From: Chromobacterium sinusclupearum
GTDB lineage: Bacteria > Pseudomonadota > Gammaproteobacteria > Burkholderiales > Chromobacteriaceae
Reading direction: 5' to 3'
Length of the DNA stretch: 64,000 bases
Assembly (NCBI RefSeq): GCF_002902845.1
Contig: NZ_PPTF01000043.1
Span: 1 to 64,000 of the forward strand
A model generated the notes under the pieces. It saw nothing but the letters and a program-made list of their open reading frames with translations, was not told the DNA's origin and searched no databases. Below, in pieces: positions 9,563-18,126 of the stretch. Both the position numbers and the translations under genes were made by a program. How positions within the stretch are numbered: position 1 is the stretch's first letter; the number at the start of each line of letters is the position of its first letter.

Positions 9563-11410
9563 ATGAACCGCTACCCTCTCTGGAAATACCTCGTCATCGT
9601 GGTGGCGCTGATCCTCTCGGCGATCTACACGCTGCCCAACTTCTACGGCGAGACCCCCGCGGTGCAGGTCTCCAGCACGCGCCAATCCATCCCGGTGGAC
9701 ACTGCCCTGATGGCGCGCGTGGAAGACGCGCTGAAATCCCAGAACATCAATCCTGACGGCGTATTCCTCGACAACAACGGTCTGAAGGTTCGCTTCAAGG
9801 ATACCGACACCCAGCTGAAGGCGCGCGACGCCATCCAGCACGCGCTGGGCGACAACTACATCATCGCGCTGAACCTGCTGCCGGCCTCCCCGGCCTGGCT
9901 GACCGCCCTGCGCGCCAACCCGATGTTCCTGGGTCTGGACCTGCGCGGCGGCGTGCACTTCCTCCTGGAAGTGGACATGCAGGCGGCCATCGACAAGGCG
10001 ATGCAGCGCTACACCGGCGACCTGAAGCGCGAGCTGAAGAACAAGCAGGTCCGCTACGGCGACATCAAGCGCAACGGCAATACGCTAGAAGTGCAACTGC
10101 GCGACGGCGACACGCTGAAATCGGCGCAGGACGTGGCGTATCGCGCGCTGCCGACGCTGGCCATCCGCACCGACGACAGCAGCAACAAGCTGCTGCTGAC
10201 GCTGAAGCCGGAAGAGATCACCAAGATCCAGAGCGACGCCGTCAAACAGAACATCACCACGCTGCATAACCGCGTGAACGAACTGGGCACCACCGAGCCC
10301 ATCATCCAGCAGAATGGCCCGAACCGCATCGTGGTGCAGCTGCCAGGCATTCAGGACACGGCCCGCGCCAAGGACATCATTGGCCGCACCGCCACGCTGG
10401 AAGTCCACATGGTGGAAGACGACCAAGGCAAGGTATCGGAAGCGCTGGCCGGCAACGTGCCGGCAGGCTACGAACTGCTGGACGAAGTCACCTCGCGCGG
10501 CCAGAGCAAGATCCTGCTGAAGAACGACGTGGAGCTGACCGGCGACAATATCAACGACGCCCAACCCAGCTTCGACCAGTTCGGCGCGCCAGCCGTCAGC
10601 ATCAATCTGGACAGCGCCGGCGCCGCCATCTTCCGCCAGCTGACCGCCGAGAACGTCGGCAAGCGCATGGCCATGGTACTGGTGGAAAAAGGCCGCAAGG
10701 AAGTGGTCACCGCGCCGGTGATCCGCACCGAGATCGGCGGCGGCCGCGTGGAAATCTCCGGCAGCATGAACGCCGCCGAAGCGAACGACACCGCCCTGCT
10801 GCTGCGCGCCGGTTCCCTGGCCGCCCCGATGAACATCATCGAGGAACGCACCATCGGCCCGAGCCTGGGCAAGGAAAACATCGAGAAAGGCTTCCACGCC
10901 ACATTGTGGGGCTTTGCCGCCATCGTCACCTTCATGGTGCTGTACTACGGCCTGTTCGGCGTGTTCTCCGGCCTGTCGCTGGCGATGAACGTGTTCTTCC
11001 TGATCGCCATCCTGTCCATGCTGCAGGCCACGCTGACGCTGCCGGGCATCGCCGCCATCGCGCTGGCGCTGGGCATGGCGATTGACGCCAACGTGCTGAT
11101 CAACGAACGGATACGCGAGGAGCTGCGCAACGGCGTGCCGCCGCACTCCGCCATCCAGGCCGGCTACAACCACGCCTGGCACACCATCCTCGACTCCAAC
11201 GTCACCACGCTGATCGCCGGCCTGGCGCTGATGATCTTCGGCACGGGTCCGGTGCGCGGCTTCGCCATCGTGCACTGCCTGGGCATCCTGACCTCCATGT
11301 TCTCCGCCGTCGTGGTATCGCGCGGCCTGGTGAACCTGTGGTACGGCCGTCGTCGCAAACTGACCACGCTGGCCATCGGCCAAGTGTGGAAACCGGAAAA
11401 CAAGGGCTAA
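9563..11410 (+). CDS. secD: Protein translocase subunit SecD
   Basis: A 615-residue RND-type membrane protein. With SecF it uses the proton-motive force to help pull secreted proteins out on the periplasmic side. One N-terminal helix (about 9-27) leads into the large periplasmic P1 head (about 30-440), then five helices. The motif LGMAIDANVLINERIREEL contains the conserved Asp and Glu of the proton relay. The length fits E. coli SecD (615). secF starts 2 bp after the stop, so translation is likely coupled. Confidence 0.98.
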   Translation: MNRYPLWKYLVIVVALILSAIYTLPNFYGETPAVQVSSTRQSIPVDTALMARVEDALKSQNINPDGVFLDNNGLKVRFKDTDTQLKARDAIQHALGDNYIIALNLLPASPAWLTALRANPMFLGLDLRGGVHFLLEVDMQAAIDKAMQRYTGDLKRELKNKQVRYGDIKRNGNTLEVQLRDGDTLKSAQDVAYRALPTLAIRTDDSSNKLLLTLKPEEITKIQSDAVKQNITTLHNRVNELGTTEPIIQQNGPNRIVVQLPGIQDTARAKDIIGRTATLEVHMVEDDQGKVSEALAGNVPAGYELLDEVTSRGQSKILLKNDVELTGDNINDAQPSFDQFGAPAVSINLDSAGAAIFRQLTAENVGKRMAMVLVEKGRKEVVTAPVIRTEIGGGRVEISGSMNAAEANDTALLLRAGSLAAPMNIIEERTIGPSLGKENIEKGFHATLWGFAAIVTFMVLYYGLFGVFSGLSLAMNVFFLIAILSMLQATLTLPGIAAIALALGMAIDANVLINERIREELRNGVPPHSAIQAGYNHAWHTILDSNVTTLIAGLALMIFGTGPVRGFAIVHCLGILTSMFSAVVVSRGLVNLWYGRRRKLTTLAIGQVWKPENKG

Positions 11411-11412
11411 TC

Positions 11413-12348
11413 ATGGAGCTTTTCCGCATCAAACGGGACATCCCGTTCATGAGCTACGGCAGGCTCACCACAGCGATCTCGCTGGTGACCTTCATTCTCG
11501 CCGTGTTCTTCCTGGCCACCCGCGGCCTGAACTTCAGCGTGGAGTTCACCGGCGGCACCGTGCTGGAAGTGCAGTACCAGCAAGCGGCCGAACTGGACAA
11601 GATCCGCGACAAGGTCGACACCCTGAAACTCGGCGAAGCCACGGTGCAGAACCTGGGCAGCAGCCGCGACGTGATGATCCGCCTGCCGAACAAGCCGGGC
11701 ACCAGCTCGGCCCAGTTGTCGGACAAGGTGATGGGCGTATTGAAGGCTGACGATGCCGGCGTGCAGCTGCGCAAAGTGGACTTCGTCGGCCCCAGCGTCG
11801 GCGCCGAACTGGTCTCCAGCGGCCTGACCGCCGTCATCCTGGTGTGCGCCGGCATCATGCTGTATCTGGCCCTGCGCTTCGAATGGCGCTTCGCCGTGGC
11901 GGCCATCATCGCCAACATGCACGACGTGGTGATCATCCTGGGCTGCTTCGCCTTCTTCCGCTGGGAGTTCTCGCTGACCGTGCTGGCCGGCATCCTGGCG
12001 GTGCTGGGCTACTCGGTGAACGAATCGGTGGTGGTGTTCGACCGGATCCGCGAAAACTTCCGCAAGCCGGGCACCCGCAACTTGCCGGTGGCCTCGATCA
12101 TCGACAACGCCATCACCTCGACGATGAGCCGGACCATCATCACCCACTTCTCCACGGAAATGATGGTGGTGTCCATGCTGGTATTCGGTGGCCCGGCGCT
12201 GCACGGCTTCGCCATGGCGCTGACCATCGGCATCATGTTCGGCATCTACTCGTCGGTGCTGGTGGCCAGCCCGATCGCCCTGTGGTTGGGCGTGACGCGC
12301 GAGCACATGATCAAGCCGGTGAAACAAAAAGAGGAAGCGGTGGTCTGA
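11413..12348 (+). CDS. secF: Protein translocase subunit SecF
   Basis: A 311-residue partner of SecD with six predicted helices. It has the SecF signature FSVEFTGGTVLEV near the N-terminus and GYSVNESVVVFDRIRENFR, equivalent to the SecD relay motif. The ATG at 11413 begins MELFRIKRDIPFM; the frame continues upstream inside secD but this start matches the family. A terminator hairpin follows. Confidence 0.98.
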   Translation: MELFRIKRDIPFMSYGRLTTAISLVTFILAVFFLATRGLNFSVEFTGGTVLEVQYQQAAELDKIRDKVDTLKLGEATVQNLGSSRDVMIRLPNKPGTSSAQLSDKVMGVLKADDAGVQLRKVDFVGPSVGAELVSSGLTAVILVCAGIMLYLALRFEWRFAVAAIIANMHDVVIILGCFAFFRWEFSLTVLAGILAVLGYSVNESVVVFDRIRENFRKPGTRNLPVASIIDNAITSTMSRTIITHFSTEMMVVSMLVFGGPALHGFAMALTIGIMFGIYSSVLVASPIALWLGVTREHMIKPVKQKEEAVV

Positions 12349-12366
12349 TCTCCGCAACCTAAACGA

Positions 12367-12392
12367 CTGGCCGGCTTGTCCGGCCAGTTTCG
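12367..12392 (+). terminator. Terminator hairpin after secF
   Basis: CTGGCCGG and CCGGCCAG pair perfectly around CTTGT, followed by TTT and a mixed tract. It ends the yajC-secDF unit, though the T-run is short. Confidence 0.65.
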
Positions 12393-12422
12393 CGTTTACC
12401 CTCCCAGTTCGAAACGGAAATC

Positions 12423-13067
12423 ATGGAAGCCATCACGTTTTTGATCGACTTCATCCTGCATATCGATGCCCACCTGAGCCAACTGGTGGCGGCCTATGGC
12501 CCATGGATCTACGCCATCCTGTTTTTGATCGTATTCTGCGAAACCGGCCTGGTGGTCACCCCCTTCCTGCCGGGCGATTCGCTGCTGTTCGTGGCCGGCG
12601 CGCTGGCGGCCATGGGACAGATGAACCCGCACCTCTTGGTGCTGCTGCTGATCATCGCCGCCATCCTGGGTGACGCCACCAACTACGCCATCGGCCGCAA
12701 TGTCGGCATGAGATTGTTCGGCATGTTCCCGCGCCTGCTGAAGCAGAGCTACCTCGACAAGACCCACGCCTTCTACGAGCGCCATGGCGGCAAGACCATC
12801 ATCTTCGCCCGCTTCGTGCCCATCGTGCGCACCTTCGCGCCGTTCGTCGCCGGCATCGGCAAGATGCACTACCCGCAGTTTTTGAAGTACAACGTGGTGG
12901 GCGCCATCGCCTGGGTGGTCGGCTTCACTTACGCCGGCTACTTCTTCGGCAACCTGCCCTTTGTGCGCAAAAATCTGGAGCTGCTGATCTTCGGCATCAT
13001 CTTCGTCTCCTTCCTGCCGGGGCTGATCGAAATCTGGCGCCACAAGCGCGCGGCCGCCCGCGGCTGA
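12423..13067 (+). CDS. DedA-family membrane protein
   Basis: A 214-residue integral membrane protein of the DedA/SNARE-associated superfamily. Members act in envelope homeostasis, and several are flippases recycling undecaprenyl phosphate or phospholipids. It shows the conserved acidic segment [17 protein letters not shown] (about 42-58) and the arginine motif [18 protein letters not shown] (about 128-145), with several hydrophobic segments. The length is typical of YqjA/YghB-like proteins. The substrate cannot be decided from sequence; undecaprenyl-phosphate transport is a reasonable guess. Confidence 0.93.
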   Translation: MEAITFLIDFILHIDAHLSQLVAAYGPWIYAILFLIVFCETGLVVTPFLPGDSLLFVAGALAAMGQMNPHLLVLLLIIAAILGDATNYAIGRNVGMRLFGMFPRLLKQSYLDKTHAFYERHGGKTIIFARFVPIVRTFAPFVAGIGKMHYPQFLKYNVVGAIAWVVGFTYAGYFFGNLPFVRKNLELLIFGIIFVSFLPGLIEIWRHKRAAARG

Positions 13068-13084
13068 TCCGTAGTAGAATCGAC

Positions 13085-13109
13085 AAGGCCGCCTTAGCGC
13101 GGCCTTTTG
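13085..13109 (+). terminator. Terminator after the dedA-type gene
   Basis: AGGCCGC and GCGGCCT pair around a short loop, followed by TTTT. It lies between the DedA gene and mutL. Confidence 0.7.
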
Positions 13110-13136
13110 CATTGCCATCACTATCAAACGCCGCCC

Positions 13137-15047
13137 ATGACACGCATCCAACGCCTGCCCGACCACCTCGTCAACCAGATCGCCGCCGGCGAAGTGGTGG
13201 AACGCCCCGCCTCCGCGCTGAAGGAAATACTGGAAAACAGCCTGGACGCCGGAGCGAGCAAGGTCAGCGTCGATCTGGCCCAGGGCGGCATCAAGCTGAT
13301 CCGGGTGACGGACAACGGCAGCGGCATCGCGGCCGAAGACCTGCCGCTGGCGCTGGACCGCCACGCCACCAGCAAGATCGCCTCGCTCGACGATCTGGAA
13401 TCGGTGGCGACGCTGGGCTTCCGCGGCGAGGGTTTGGCCAGCGTGGCGTCGGTATCGCGGCTGACGCTGGTGAGCCGCCCGCACGACGCGGACCACGCCC
13501 ACCAGATCATCGCCATCGACGGCACCCTGCACCCGGTGGAGCCGGCCGCCCATCCGCACGGCACCAGCGTGGAAGTGGTGGACCTGTATTTCAACACGCC
13601 GGCACGGCGCAAATTCCTGAAAAGCGAGAACACCGAATACGCGCACTGCGAGGCGACATTCGAGCGCATCGCCCTGGCGCATCCGGACGTGGAATTCCTG
13701 CTGCGCCACAACGGCAAGGTGATCTGGCGGCTGCCCGCGCAAAGCGCCGAAGACCGCGTGGCCGCGCTGTTGGGCAAGGATTTCGTCGCCGCCGCCATCC
13801 CGCTGGACAGCCAGGCCGGCCCGCTGGCGCTGACCGGCTTCGTCGCCTCGCCCACTTACTCCAAGGCCAGCCGCGACGCCCAGTACTTCTACGTCAACGG
13901 CCGCTTCGTCCGCGACAAGACCGCCCAGCACGCGTTGCGCCAGGCTTACCGCGACGTGCTGCACCACGACCGCCACCCGGCCTACGCGCTGTTCTTCCAG
14001 CTTGAGCCGTCGGGGGTGGACGTCAACGTCCATCCCACCAAGATTGAAGTGCGCTTCCGCGAAAGCCAGGCGGTGCACCAGTTCCTGTTTCACAGCGTGC
14101 ACAAGGCGCTGGCGGGCACCACCGCAGGCGCCGCGCCGACGGTGCAAGTGGACAACTCGACGCCCGACGCCGCGCCAGCCCTGTCTCAAGGCGAATCGGC
14201 CTCGTTGTTCGGCAACAGCTCGCCCGCGCCCGCCGCGCGCCCGACCTCATTCAGCGCGCCGCCGGCGCAGCCCTTCCGCTATCAGCAACAGGCCATCCCG
14301 CTGAACGTGGCGCGCGAAGCGGTAGGCGTCTACGACAAGCTGTTCGGCGGCCTGCGCGAAGAAGAAAGGGCACTGTCCCGCCCCGAGCCGGCGATGCCCT
14401 CCCCCGCCGCGCCGCTGCCGCATCCGGCCGTGCTGGCCATGCCCGCCCACGACGAGAACGGCATCCCGCCGCTGGGCTTCGCGCTGGCGCAGCTGCACGG
14501 CGTCTACATCCTCAGCCAGTGCGCAGAAGGCCTGATCCTGGTGGACATGCACGCGGCGCACGAACGCATCGTCTACGAACGGCTGAAAACGGCGCTGGAA
14601 ACCGACGCCATTCCGCTGCAGCCCTTGCTGCTGCCCGTTTCGTTCGCCGCCGACCGCATGGAAGTGGCCACCGCGCACGAGCATGGGGAGGAAATGAAAA
14701 AGCTGGGCGTGGAGCTGGCGCCGCTGTCGCCGACCCAGATCGCCGTGCGCGGCGTGCCGGTGTGGCTGAAAGACGGCGATCCGGTGGAACTGGCGCGCGC
14801 GGTGCTGAAGGACGTGCGCGAATTCGGCCTCAGCCAGGTGCTGACCGAGCGCCGCAACGAGCTGCTGGCCACCATGGCCTGCCACGGCGCCGTGCGCGCC
14901 AACCGCCTGCTAACGCTGCCGGAAATGAACGCGCTGCTGCGCGACATGGAAGCCACGGAACGCTCCGGCCAGTGCAACCACGGCCGCCCCACCTGGACGC
15001 GGCTGACCATGCGCGATCTGGACAAGCTGTTCATGCGCGGGCAGTGA
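13137..15047 (+). CDS. mutL: DNA mismatch repair protein MutL (endonuclease type)
   Basis: A 636-residue MutL. The GHKL ATPase N-domain has ENSLDAGA, VTDNGSGI, HATSKI and GFRGEGLASV. An Ala/Pro/Ser linker (about 335-430) leads to the dimerisation domain. From D470 it carries DMHAAHERIVYE, fitting the metal-binding endonuclease motif DQHA-x2-E-x4-E with Met for Gln; the C-terminal ACHGAVRA and CNHGRPTW motifs also belong to nicking MutLs. It should therefore nick DNA itself, unlike E. coli MutL, which relies on MutH. The ATG at 13137 is chosen by homology; a TTG ten codons upstream is unlikely. Confidence 0.97.
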   Translation: MTRIQRLPDHLVNQIAAGEVVERPASALKEILENSLDAGASKVSVDLAQGGIKLIRVTDNGSGIAAEDLPLALDRHATSKIASLDDLESVATLGFRGEGLASVASVSRLTLVSRPHDADHAHQIIAIDGTLHPVEPAAHPHGTSVEVVDLYFNTPARRKFLKSENTEYAHCEATFERIALAHPDVEFLLRHNGKVIWRLPAQSAEDRVAALLGKDFVAAAIPLDSQAGPLALTGFVASPTYSKASRDAQYFYVNGRFVRDKTAQHALRQAYRDVLHHDRHPAYALFFQLEPSGVDVNVHPTKIEVRFRESQAVHQFLFHSVHKALAGTTAGAAPTVQVDNSTPDAAPALSQGESASLFGNSSPAPAARPTSFSAPPAQPFRYQQQAIPLNVAREAVGVYDKLFGGLREEERALSRPEPAMPSPAAPLPHPAVLAMPAHDENGIPPLGFALAQLHGVYILSQCAEGLILVDMHAAHERIVYERLKTALETDAIPLQPLLLPVSFAADRMEVATAHEHGEEMKKLGVELAPLSPTQIAVRGVPVWLKDGDPVELARAVLKDVREFGLSQVLTERRNELLATMACHGAVRANRLLTLPEMNALLRDMEATERSGQCNHGRPTWTRLTMRDLDKLFMRGQ

Positions 15048-15174
15048 GCAAGGAGCGCAGCCCTTAGCGCCAGCGCTGGCACTCCCGGTCATCCGGGTGC
15101 TGATGCAACTCCTATAGGGTGGAAGCCCGGCCCTGCCGTGCGCTCAGTCGCAATGCCCGGCGGAAGCGAACCGA

Positions 15175-16464
15175 TTACAGATAATCCCGCATCCGATAGT
15201 AAGCCATCCCCAACACCAGCGCCGGCGTGCGCAGCAGCTTGCCGCCAGGGAAAGGCCGATGGCGGATCTTGCTGAACAGGTCCAAGCGCGACGAGGTGCC
15301 GGCGATGGCCTCCGCCACCACCTTGCCGGCCAGCCCGGTGATATTGACGCCGTGGCCTGAGAAGCCTTGCAGGTAGTAGACATTGCCCGACAGCCGGCCA
15401 AAATCCGGCGCGCGGTTGACGGTGATGTCGCAGAAGCCGCCCCAGGCGTAGTCGATGCGCGCGTCGGCCAGTTGCGGGAACACGCGCAGCATGTCGGCGC
15501 GCATGGCGCCGGCCAGGTCGCGCGGCTCGCGGCCGGAGTAGCTGACCTTGCCGCCAAACAGCAAGCGGTGGTCGGCCGACAAACGGTAGTAATCCAGCAC
15601 GAAATTGGTGTCGCACACCGCCATATTGTCGGCGATCAGCGCGCGCGCCCTTTCCTCGCCCAGCGGCTCGGTGGCGATGACATAGGTGCCGGCCGGCATG
15701 ATGCGCCGTTCCAGCTCTGGAACCAGCGCGCCGATGTAGGAGTTGCAGGCCAGCACCACCTGGCCGCAGGACACCACGCCATGCTCGGTATGGACCTTGG
15801 GCGCCGCGCCCTGCTCCAGGCGGGTGGCGGGCGATTGCTCGTAGATGTCCACGCCGGCGTCCCGCGCCGCCTGGGCCAGGCCCAGGGTGTAATTCAGCGG
15901 ATGCAGGTGGCCGGAGCGCGGATCGAACAGCCCGCCCTGGTAACGCTCGCTGGCCAGCTTGCCGCGCAGCGTGGCGCGGTCCCACAGCTGCTGTCCGCCG
16001 TAGCCGTAGCGCTGTTCGGCCTCGCGCTGCCAGTCTTCCAGATCTTGCATATGGCGCGGCTTGACCGCCACGCTGACGTAACCGCGTTGCCAGTCGCAGC
16101 GGATGCCATGCTTGCGCACCCGCTCGTCGATGATGTCCACCGCCTCTACCGACATATCCCACAGCGCCTTGGCCGCCTCATCGCCCAACTGGGCGCGGAT
16201 GCCGGCTATGTCGCTGGCGAAACCGGCGATCACCTGGCCGCCGTTGCGGCCTGAGGCGCCGAAGCCCACTTGCGAGCCTTCCAGCAGGATCACCGAAAAA
16301 CCCTTCTCGCGCAGATTCAATGCCGCGGACAAGCCGGCCAGGCCGCCCCCCACCACGCACACGTCGCAATGCGCCTCGCCGCGCAACGGAGGCAGCGGGT
16401 CCCAGGCATGGGCGGTGGCGGCGTAGTACGACGGCGGATGCGGTTGATGGGCGAAACGCAGCAT
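15175..16464 (-). CDS. puuB: Gamma-glutamylputrescine oxidoreductase-type FAD enzyme
   Basis: A 429-residue DAO-family flavoenzyme. The dinucleotide-binding motif VVGGGLAGLSAALNL is at about 42-56, followed by GFGASGRNGGQV, the hallmark of PuuB/OrdL enzymes. PuuB oxidises gamma-glutamylputrescine to gamma-glutamyl-aminobutyraldehyde in putrescine breakdown. The ATG at 16464 has GAGGA 6 nt upstream; an in-frame ATG seven codons earlier lacks support. It is 61 bp after a PotG-type ATPase, a pairing that supports a polyamine role. Other DAO substrates (sarcosine, glycine betaine derivatives) cannot be excluded. Confidence 0.85.
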   Translation of the reverse strand: MLRFAHQPHPPSYYAATAHAWDPLPPLRGEAHCDVCVVGGGLAGLSAALNLREKGFSVILLEGSQVGFGASGRNGGQVIAGFASDIAGIRAQLGDEAAKALWDMSVEAVDIIDERVRKHGIRCDWQRGYVSVAVKPRHMQDLEDWQREAEQRYGYGGQQLWDRATLRGKLASERYQGGLFDPRSGHLHPLNYTLGLAQAARDAGVDIYEQSPATRLEQGAAPKVHTEHGVVSCGQVVLACNSYIGALVPELERRIMPAGTYVIATEPLGEERARALIADNMAVCDTNFVLDYYRLSADHRLLFGGKVSYSGREPRDLAGAMRADMLRVFPQLADARIDYAWGGFCDITVNRAPDFGRLSGNVYYLQGFSGHGVNITGLAGKVVAEAIAGTSSRLDLFSKIRHRPFPGGKLLRTPALVLGMAYYRMRDYL

Positions 16465-16490
16465 GGAATGTCCTCGGCGGGGCAAAGCGG

Positions 16491-16516
16491 AAAAGCAGCC
16501 CCGGCGACGCCGGGGC
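16491..16516 (-). terminator. Hairpin between potG and puuB
   Basis: GCCCCGGC and GCCGGGGC (16498-16505, 16509-16516) pair perfectly with a 3-nt loop, followed on the minus strand by TGCTTTTCC. It may lower puuB expression relative to potG; the U-tract is poor. Confidence 0.4.
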
Positions 16517-16525
16517 CATGGACGG

Positions 16526-17701
16526 TTACATCATCAATACGACGGGGGTGTCGCCGCGCCAGCTGACATACACCGGTTCGTCCCAGGTGGGGGCGGTTTC
16601 ATTGGCGTCGAACCAGCGCGACGACGGCACCACCGATTTGACGATCTTGCCGCTGGCCAGTTTCACGTGATAGATGGAATAACTGCCGAGATAAGCGATA
16701 TCCTGCACTTTGCCGGCAGCGCGGTTGGGGCCTGGCGGCAGCGGCTGCTTGTCCAGCCGCACATCCTCCGGCCGCACGCTGGTCCAGACATGCATGCCCT
16801 TGGGGCCGGTGATGCCGTGCTCGATGCGGATCATGCCGCCCAGTTCCTGCGAGTTGATCTCCACCAGGTCCGGCTCATCCACCACCACCGAACCCTCGAA
16901 CATATTGGTTTCGCCGATGAACTCGGCGGTGAAGCGACAGTTCGGATATTCGTAGATCTCGGTCGGCGTGCCCACTTGCAGCAGCTTGCCCTCGCTCATG
17001 ATGCCGATGCGGCTGGCCATGGTCATCGCCTCTTCCTGATCGTGCGTCACCATGATGCAGGTCACGCCCACCGCCTCGATGGTGTTGACCAGCTCCAGCT
17101 GGGTCTGCTGCCGCAGCTTCTTGTCCAAGGCGCCCAGGGGCTCGTCCAGCAGCAGGAGCTTGGGCCGTTTCACCAGGCTGCGCGCCAAGGCCACGCGCTG
17201 CTGCTGGCCGCCGGACAGCTGGTGCGGTTTGCGGCCGGCGAACTTGCGCATCTGCACCAGGTCCAGCATCTTGGCCACCCGCTCGGCGATCTCGTCCTTG
17301 GGCGCTTTGTCCTGCTTCAGGCCAAAGGCGACATTCTGCTCCACAGTCATGTGCGGAAACAGCGCGTAGTTCTGGAACATCATATTGACCGGCCGCTCGT
17401 ACGGCTGCAGCCCTTGCATGTCCTGGCCATCGAGGATGATGCGGCCGGAGGTCGGCGTTTCCATCCCGGCCAGCATCCGCAGCAGCGTGGACTTGCCGCA
17501 ACCTGAACTGCCGAGCAGGGCGAAGATTTCGTTCTTGCGGATGTCCAGGTCGATATGGTCCACCGCCAGGTGATCGCCGAACTTCTTGACCACCCCCGAT
17601 ATCCGCAGGTAGGCCGCCTCTTCGACGGCGGGGGCGGCGCTGGCCGCGCCGCGGGCGGGAATGGCTGCTGCTTGTTTAGTGGCCGCGATGGCTTCCGACA
17701 T
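16526..17701 (-). CDS. potG: Polyamine-type ABC transporter ATPase
   Basis: A 391-residue importer ATPase of the PotA/PotG class. Walker [11 protein letters not shown]-loop [10 protein letters not shown], signature [15 protein letters not shown], Walker B LLLLDEP, D-loop and the switch His in VTHDQEEA are all intact. The C-terminal TOBE domain (about 300-391) is present. A 30-residue Ala-rich N-terminal extension resembles PotG of the putrescine system. GAGGGAG precedes the ATG. No permease or binding-protein gene lies beside it, so partners must be encoded elsewhere. The neighbouring puuB suggests putrescine uptake for catabolism; this specificity is inferred. Confidence 0.88.
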   Translation of the reverse strand: MSEAIAATKQAAAIPARGAASAAPAVEEAAYLRISGVVKKFGDHLAVDHIDLDIRKNEIFALLGSSGCGKSTLLRMLAGMETPTSGRIILDGQDMQGLQPYERPVNMMFQNYALFPHMTVEQNVAFGLKQDKAPKDEIAERVAKMLDLVQMRKFAGRKPHQLSGGQQQRVALARSLVKRPKLLLLDEPLGALDKKLRQQTQLELVNTIEAVGVTCIMVTHDQEEAMTMASRIGIMSEGKLLQVGTPTEIYEYPNCRFTAEFIGETNMFEGSVVVDEPDLVEINSQELGGMIRIEHGITGPKGMHVWTSVRPEDVRLDKQPLPPGPNRAAGKVQDIAYLGSYSIYHVKLASGKIVKSVVPSSRWFDANETAPTWDEPVYVSWRGDTPVVLMM

Positions 17702-17804
17702 GATCTGACTCCCTCCGACTCGACGCCTCGCGGCGCCGCTGCTGTTGAGCGCATGCTGCGATGGAACGGGAGCGCCTGCCGGCCTCCCTCGGACTTGAAC
17801 CAGG

Positions 17805-17951
17805 CTAACGCGGGCAAGGCATGGCAGGAAGCGTCAGGACCGATGGCCTGCCCACACCAGCTTCGCGCTGCATGAAAAGATTAAACGAAGAATAGCCCGA
17901 GCGGGAAGGTGCGGACAGCCGCGCCGGCGGCATGACGATAAAGGCAGCCAT
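17805..17951 (-). CDS. Possible small ORF upstream of potG
   Basis: A 48-codon frame starting MAAFIVMPPARLSAPSRSGY. Its ATG has a strong AGAGGAG site 6 nt upstream, which is why it is listed. No family is recognised. It ends 103 bp before potG and may be a leader peptide, a real small protein, or chance. Codon use is not distinctive enough to decide. Confidence 0.3.
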   Translation of the reverse strand: MAAFIVMPPARLSAPSRSGYSSFNLFMQREAGVGRPSVLTLPAMPCPR

Positions 17952-17993
17952 GATGTCTCCTCTTGTCTTGGCCGGCGTCTGATGCGCCAGCTT

Positions 17994-18010
17994 TGGCACA
18001 GCCTATGCCA
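17994..18010. promoter_or_regulatory. Inverted repeat / sigma54-like element ahead of potG
   Basis: TGGCA and TGCCA flank 7 bp. In the minus direction it reads TGGCATAGGCTGTGCC: the GG and GC dinucleotides are 10 bp apart, as in sigma54 promoters (TGGCAY-N5-TTGC), with one mismatch in the -12 box. It could equally be a dimeric regulator site. A nitrogen-linked promoter would suit putrescine catabolism. Confidence 0.35.
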
Positions 18011-18126
18011 TGTTTAATAAATTTGACAAGTACGAGATGAAATCCTGGGCCAGGACGATCCGCGGCTTGTCGCATGCAAGCCGCAGACCATTCAAGAACA
18101 GAGGAACAAGCCAGCCAAACAGACGG

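Larger units (their letters stand above)
17702..18126. other. 425-bp upstream region of potG
   Basis: This interval between potG and the EAL-GGDEF gene holds the small ORF at 17805-17951, the inverted repeat at 17994-18010, an AT-rich patch (18011-18030) and a perfect 8-bp hairpin GCGGCTTG/CAAGCCGC at 18062-18084 just after the EAL-GGDEF gene. That hairpin lacks a U-tract, so it is a doubtful terminator. Nothing else is seen. Confidence 0.5.

Noticed and set aside
12396-14189. 597-codon open frame on the minus strand
   Set aside because: Opposite to the dedA-type gene and mutL, both of which are clear family members.
15048-15174. Terminator between mutL and puuB
   Set aside because: A short CACTCCCGG/CCGGGTG-type stem is present but imperfect and without a U-run, too weak to call.
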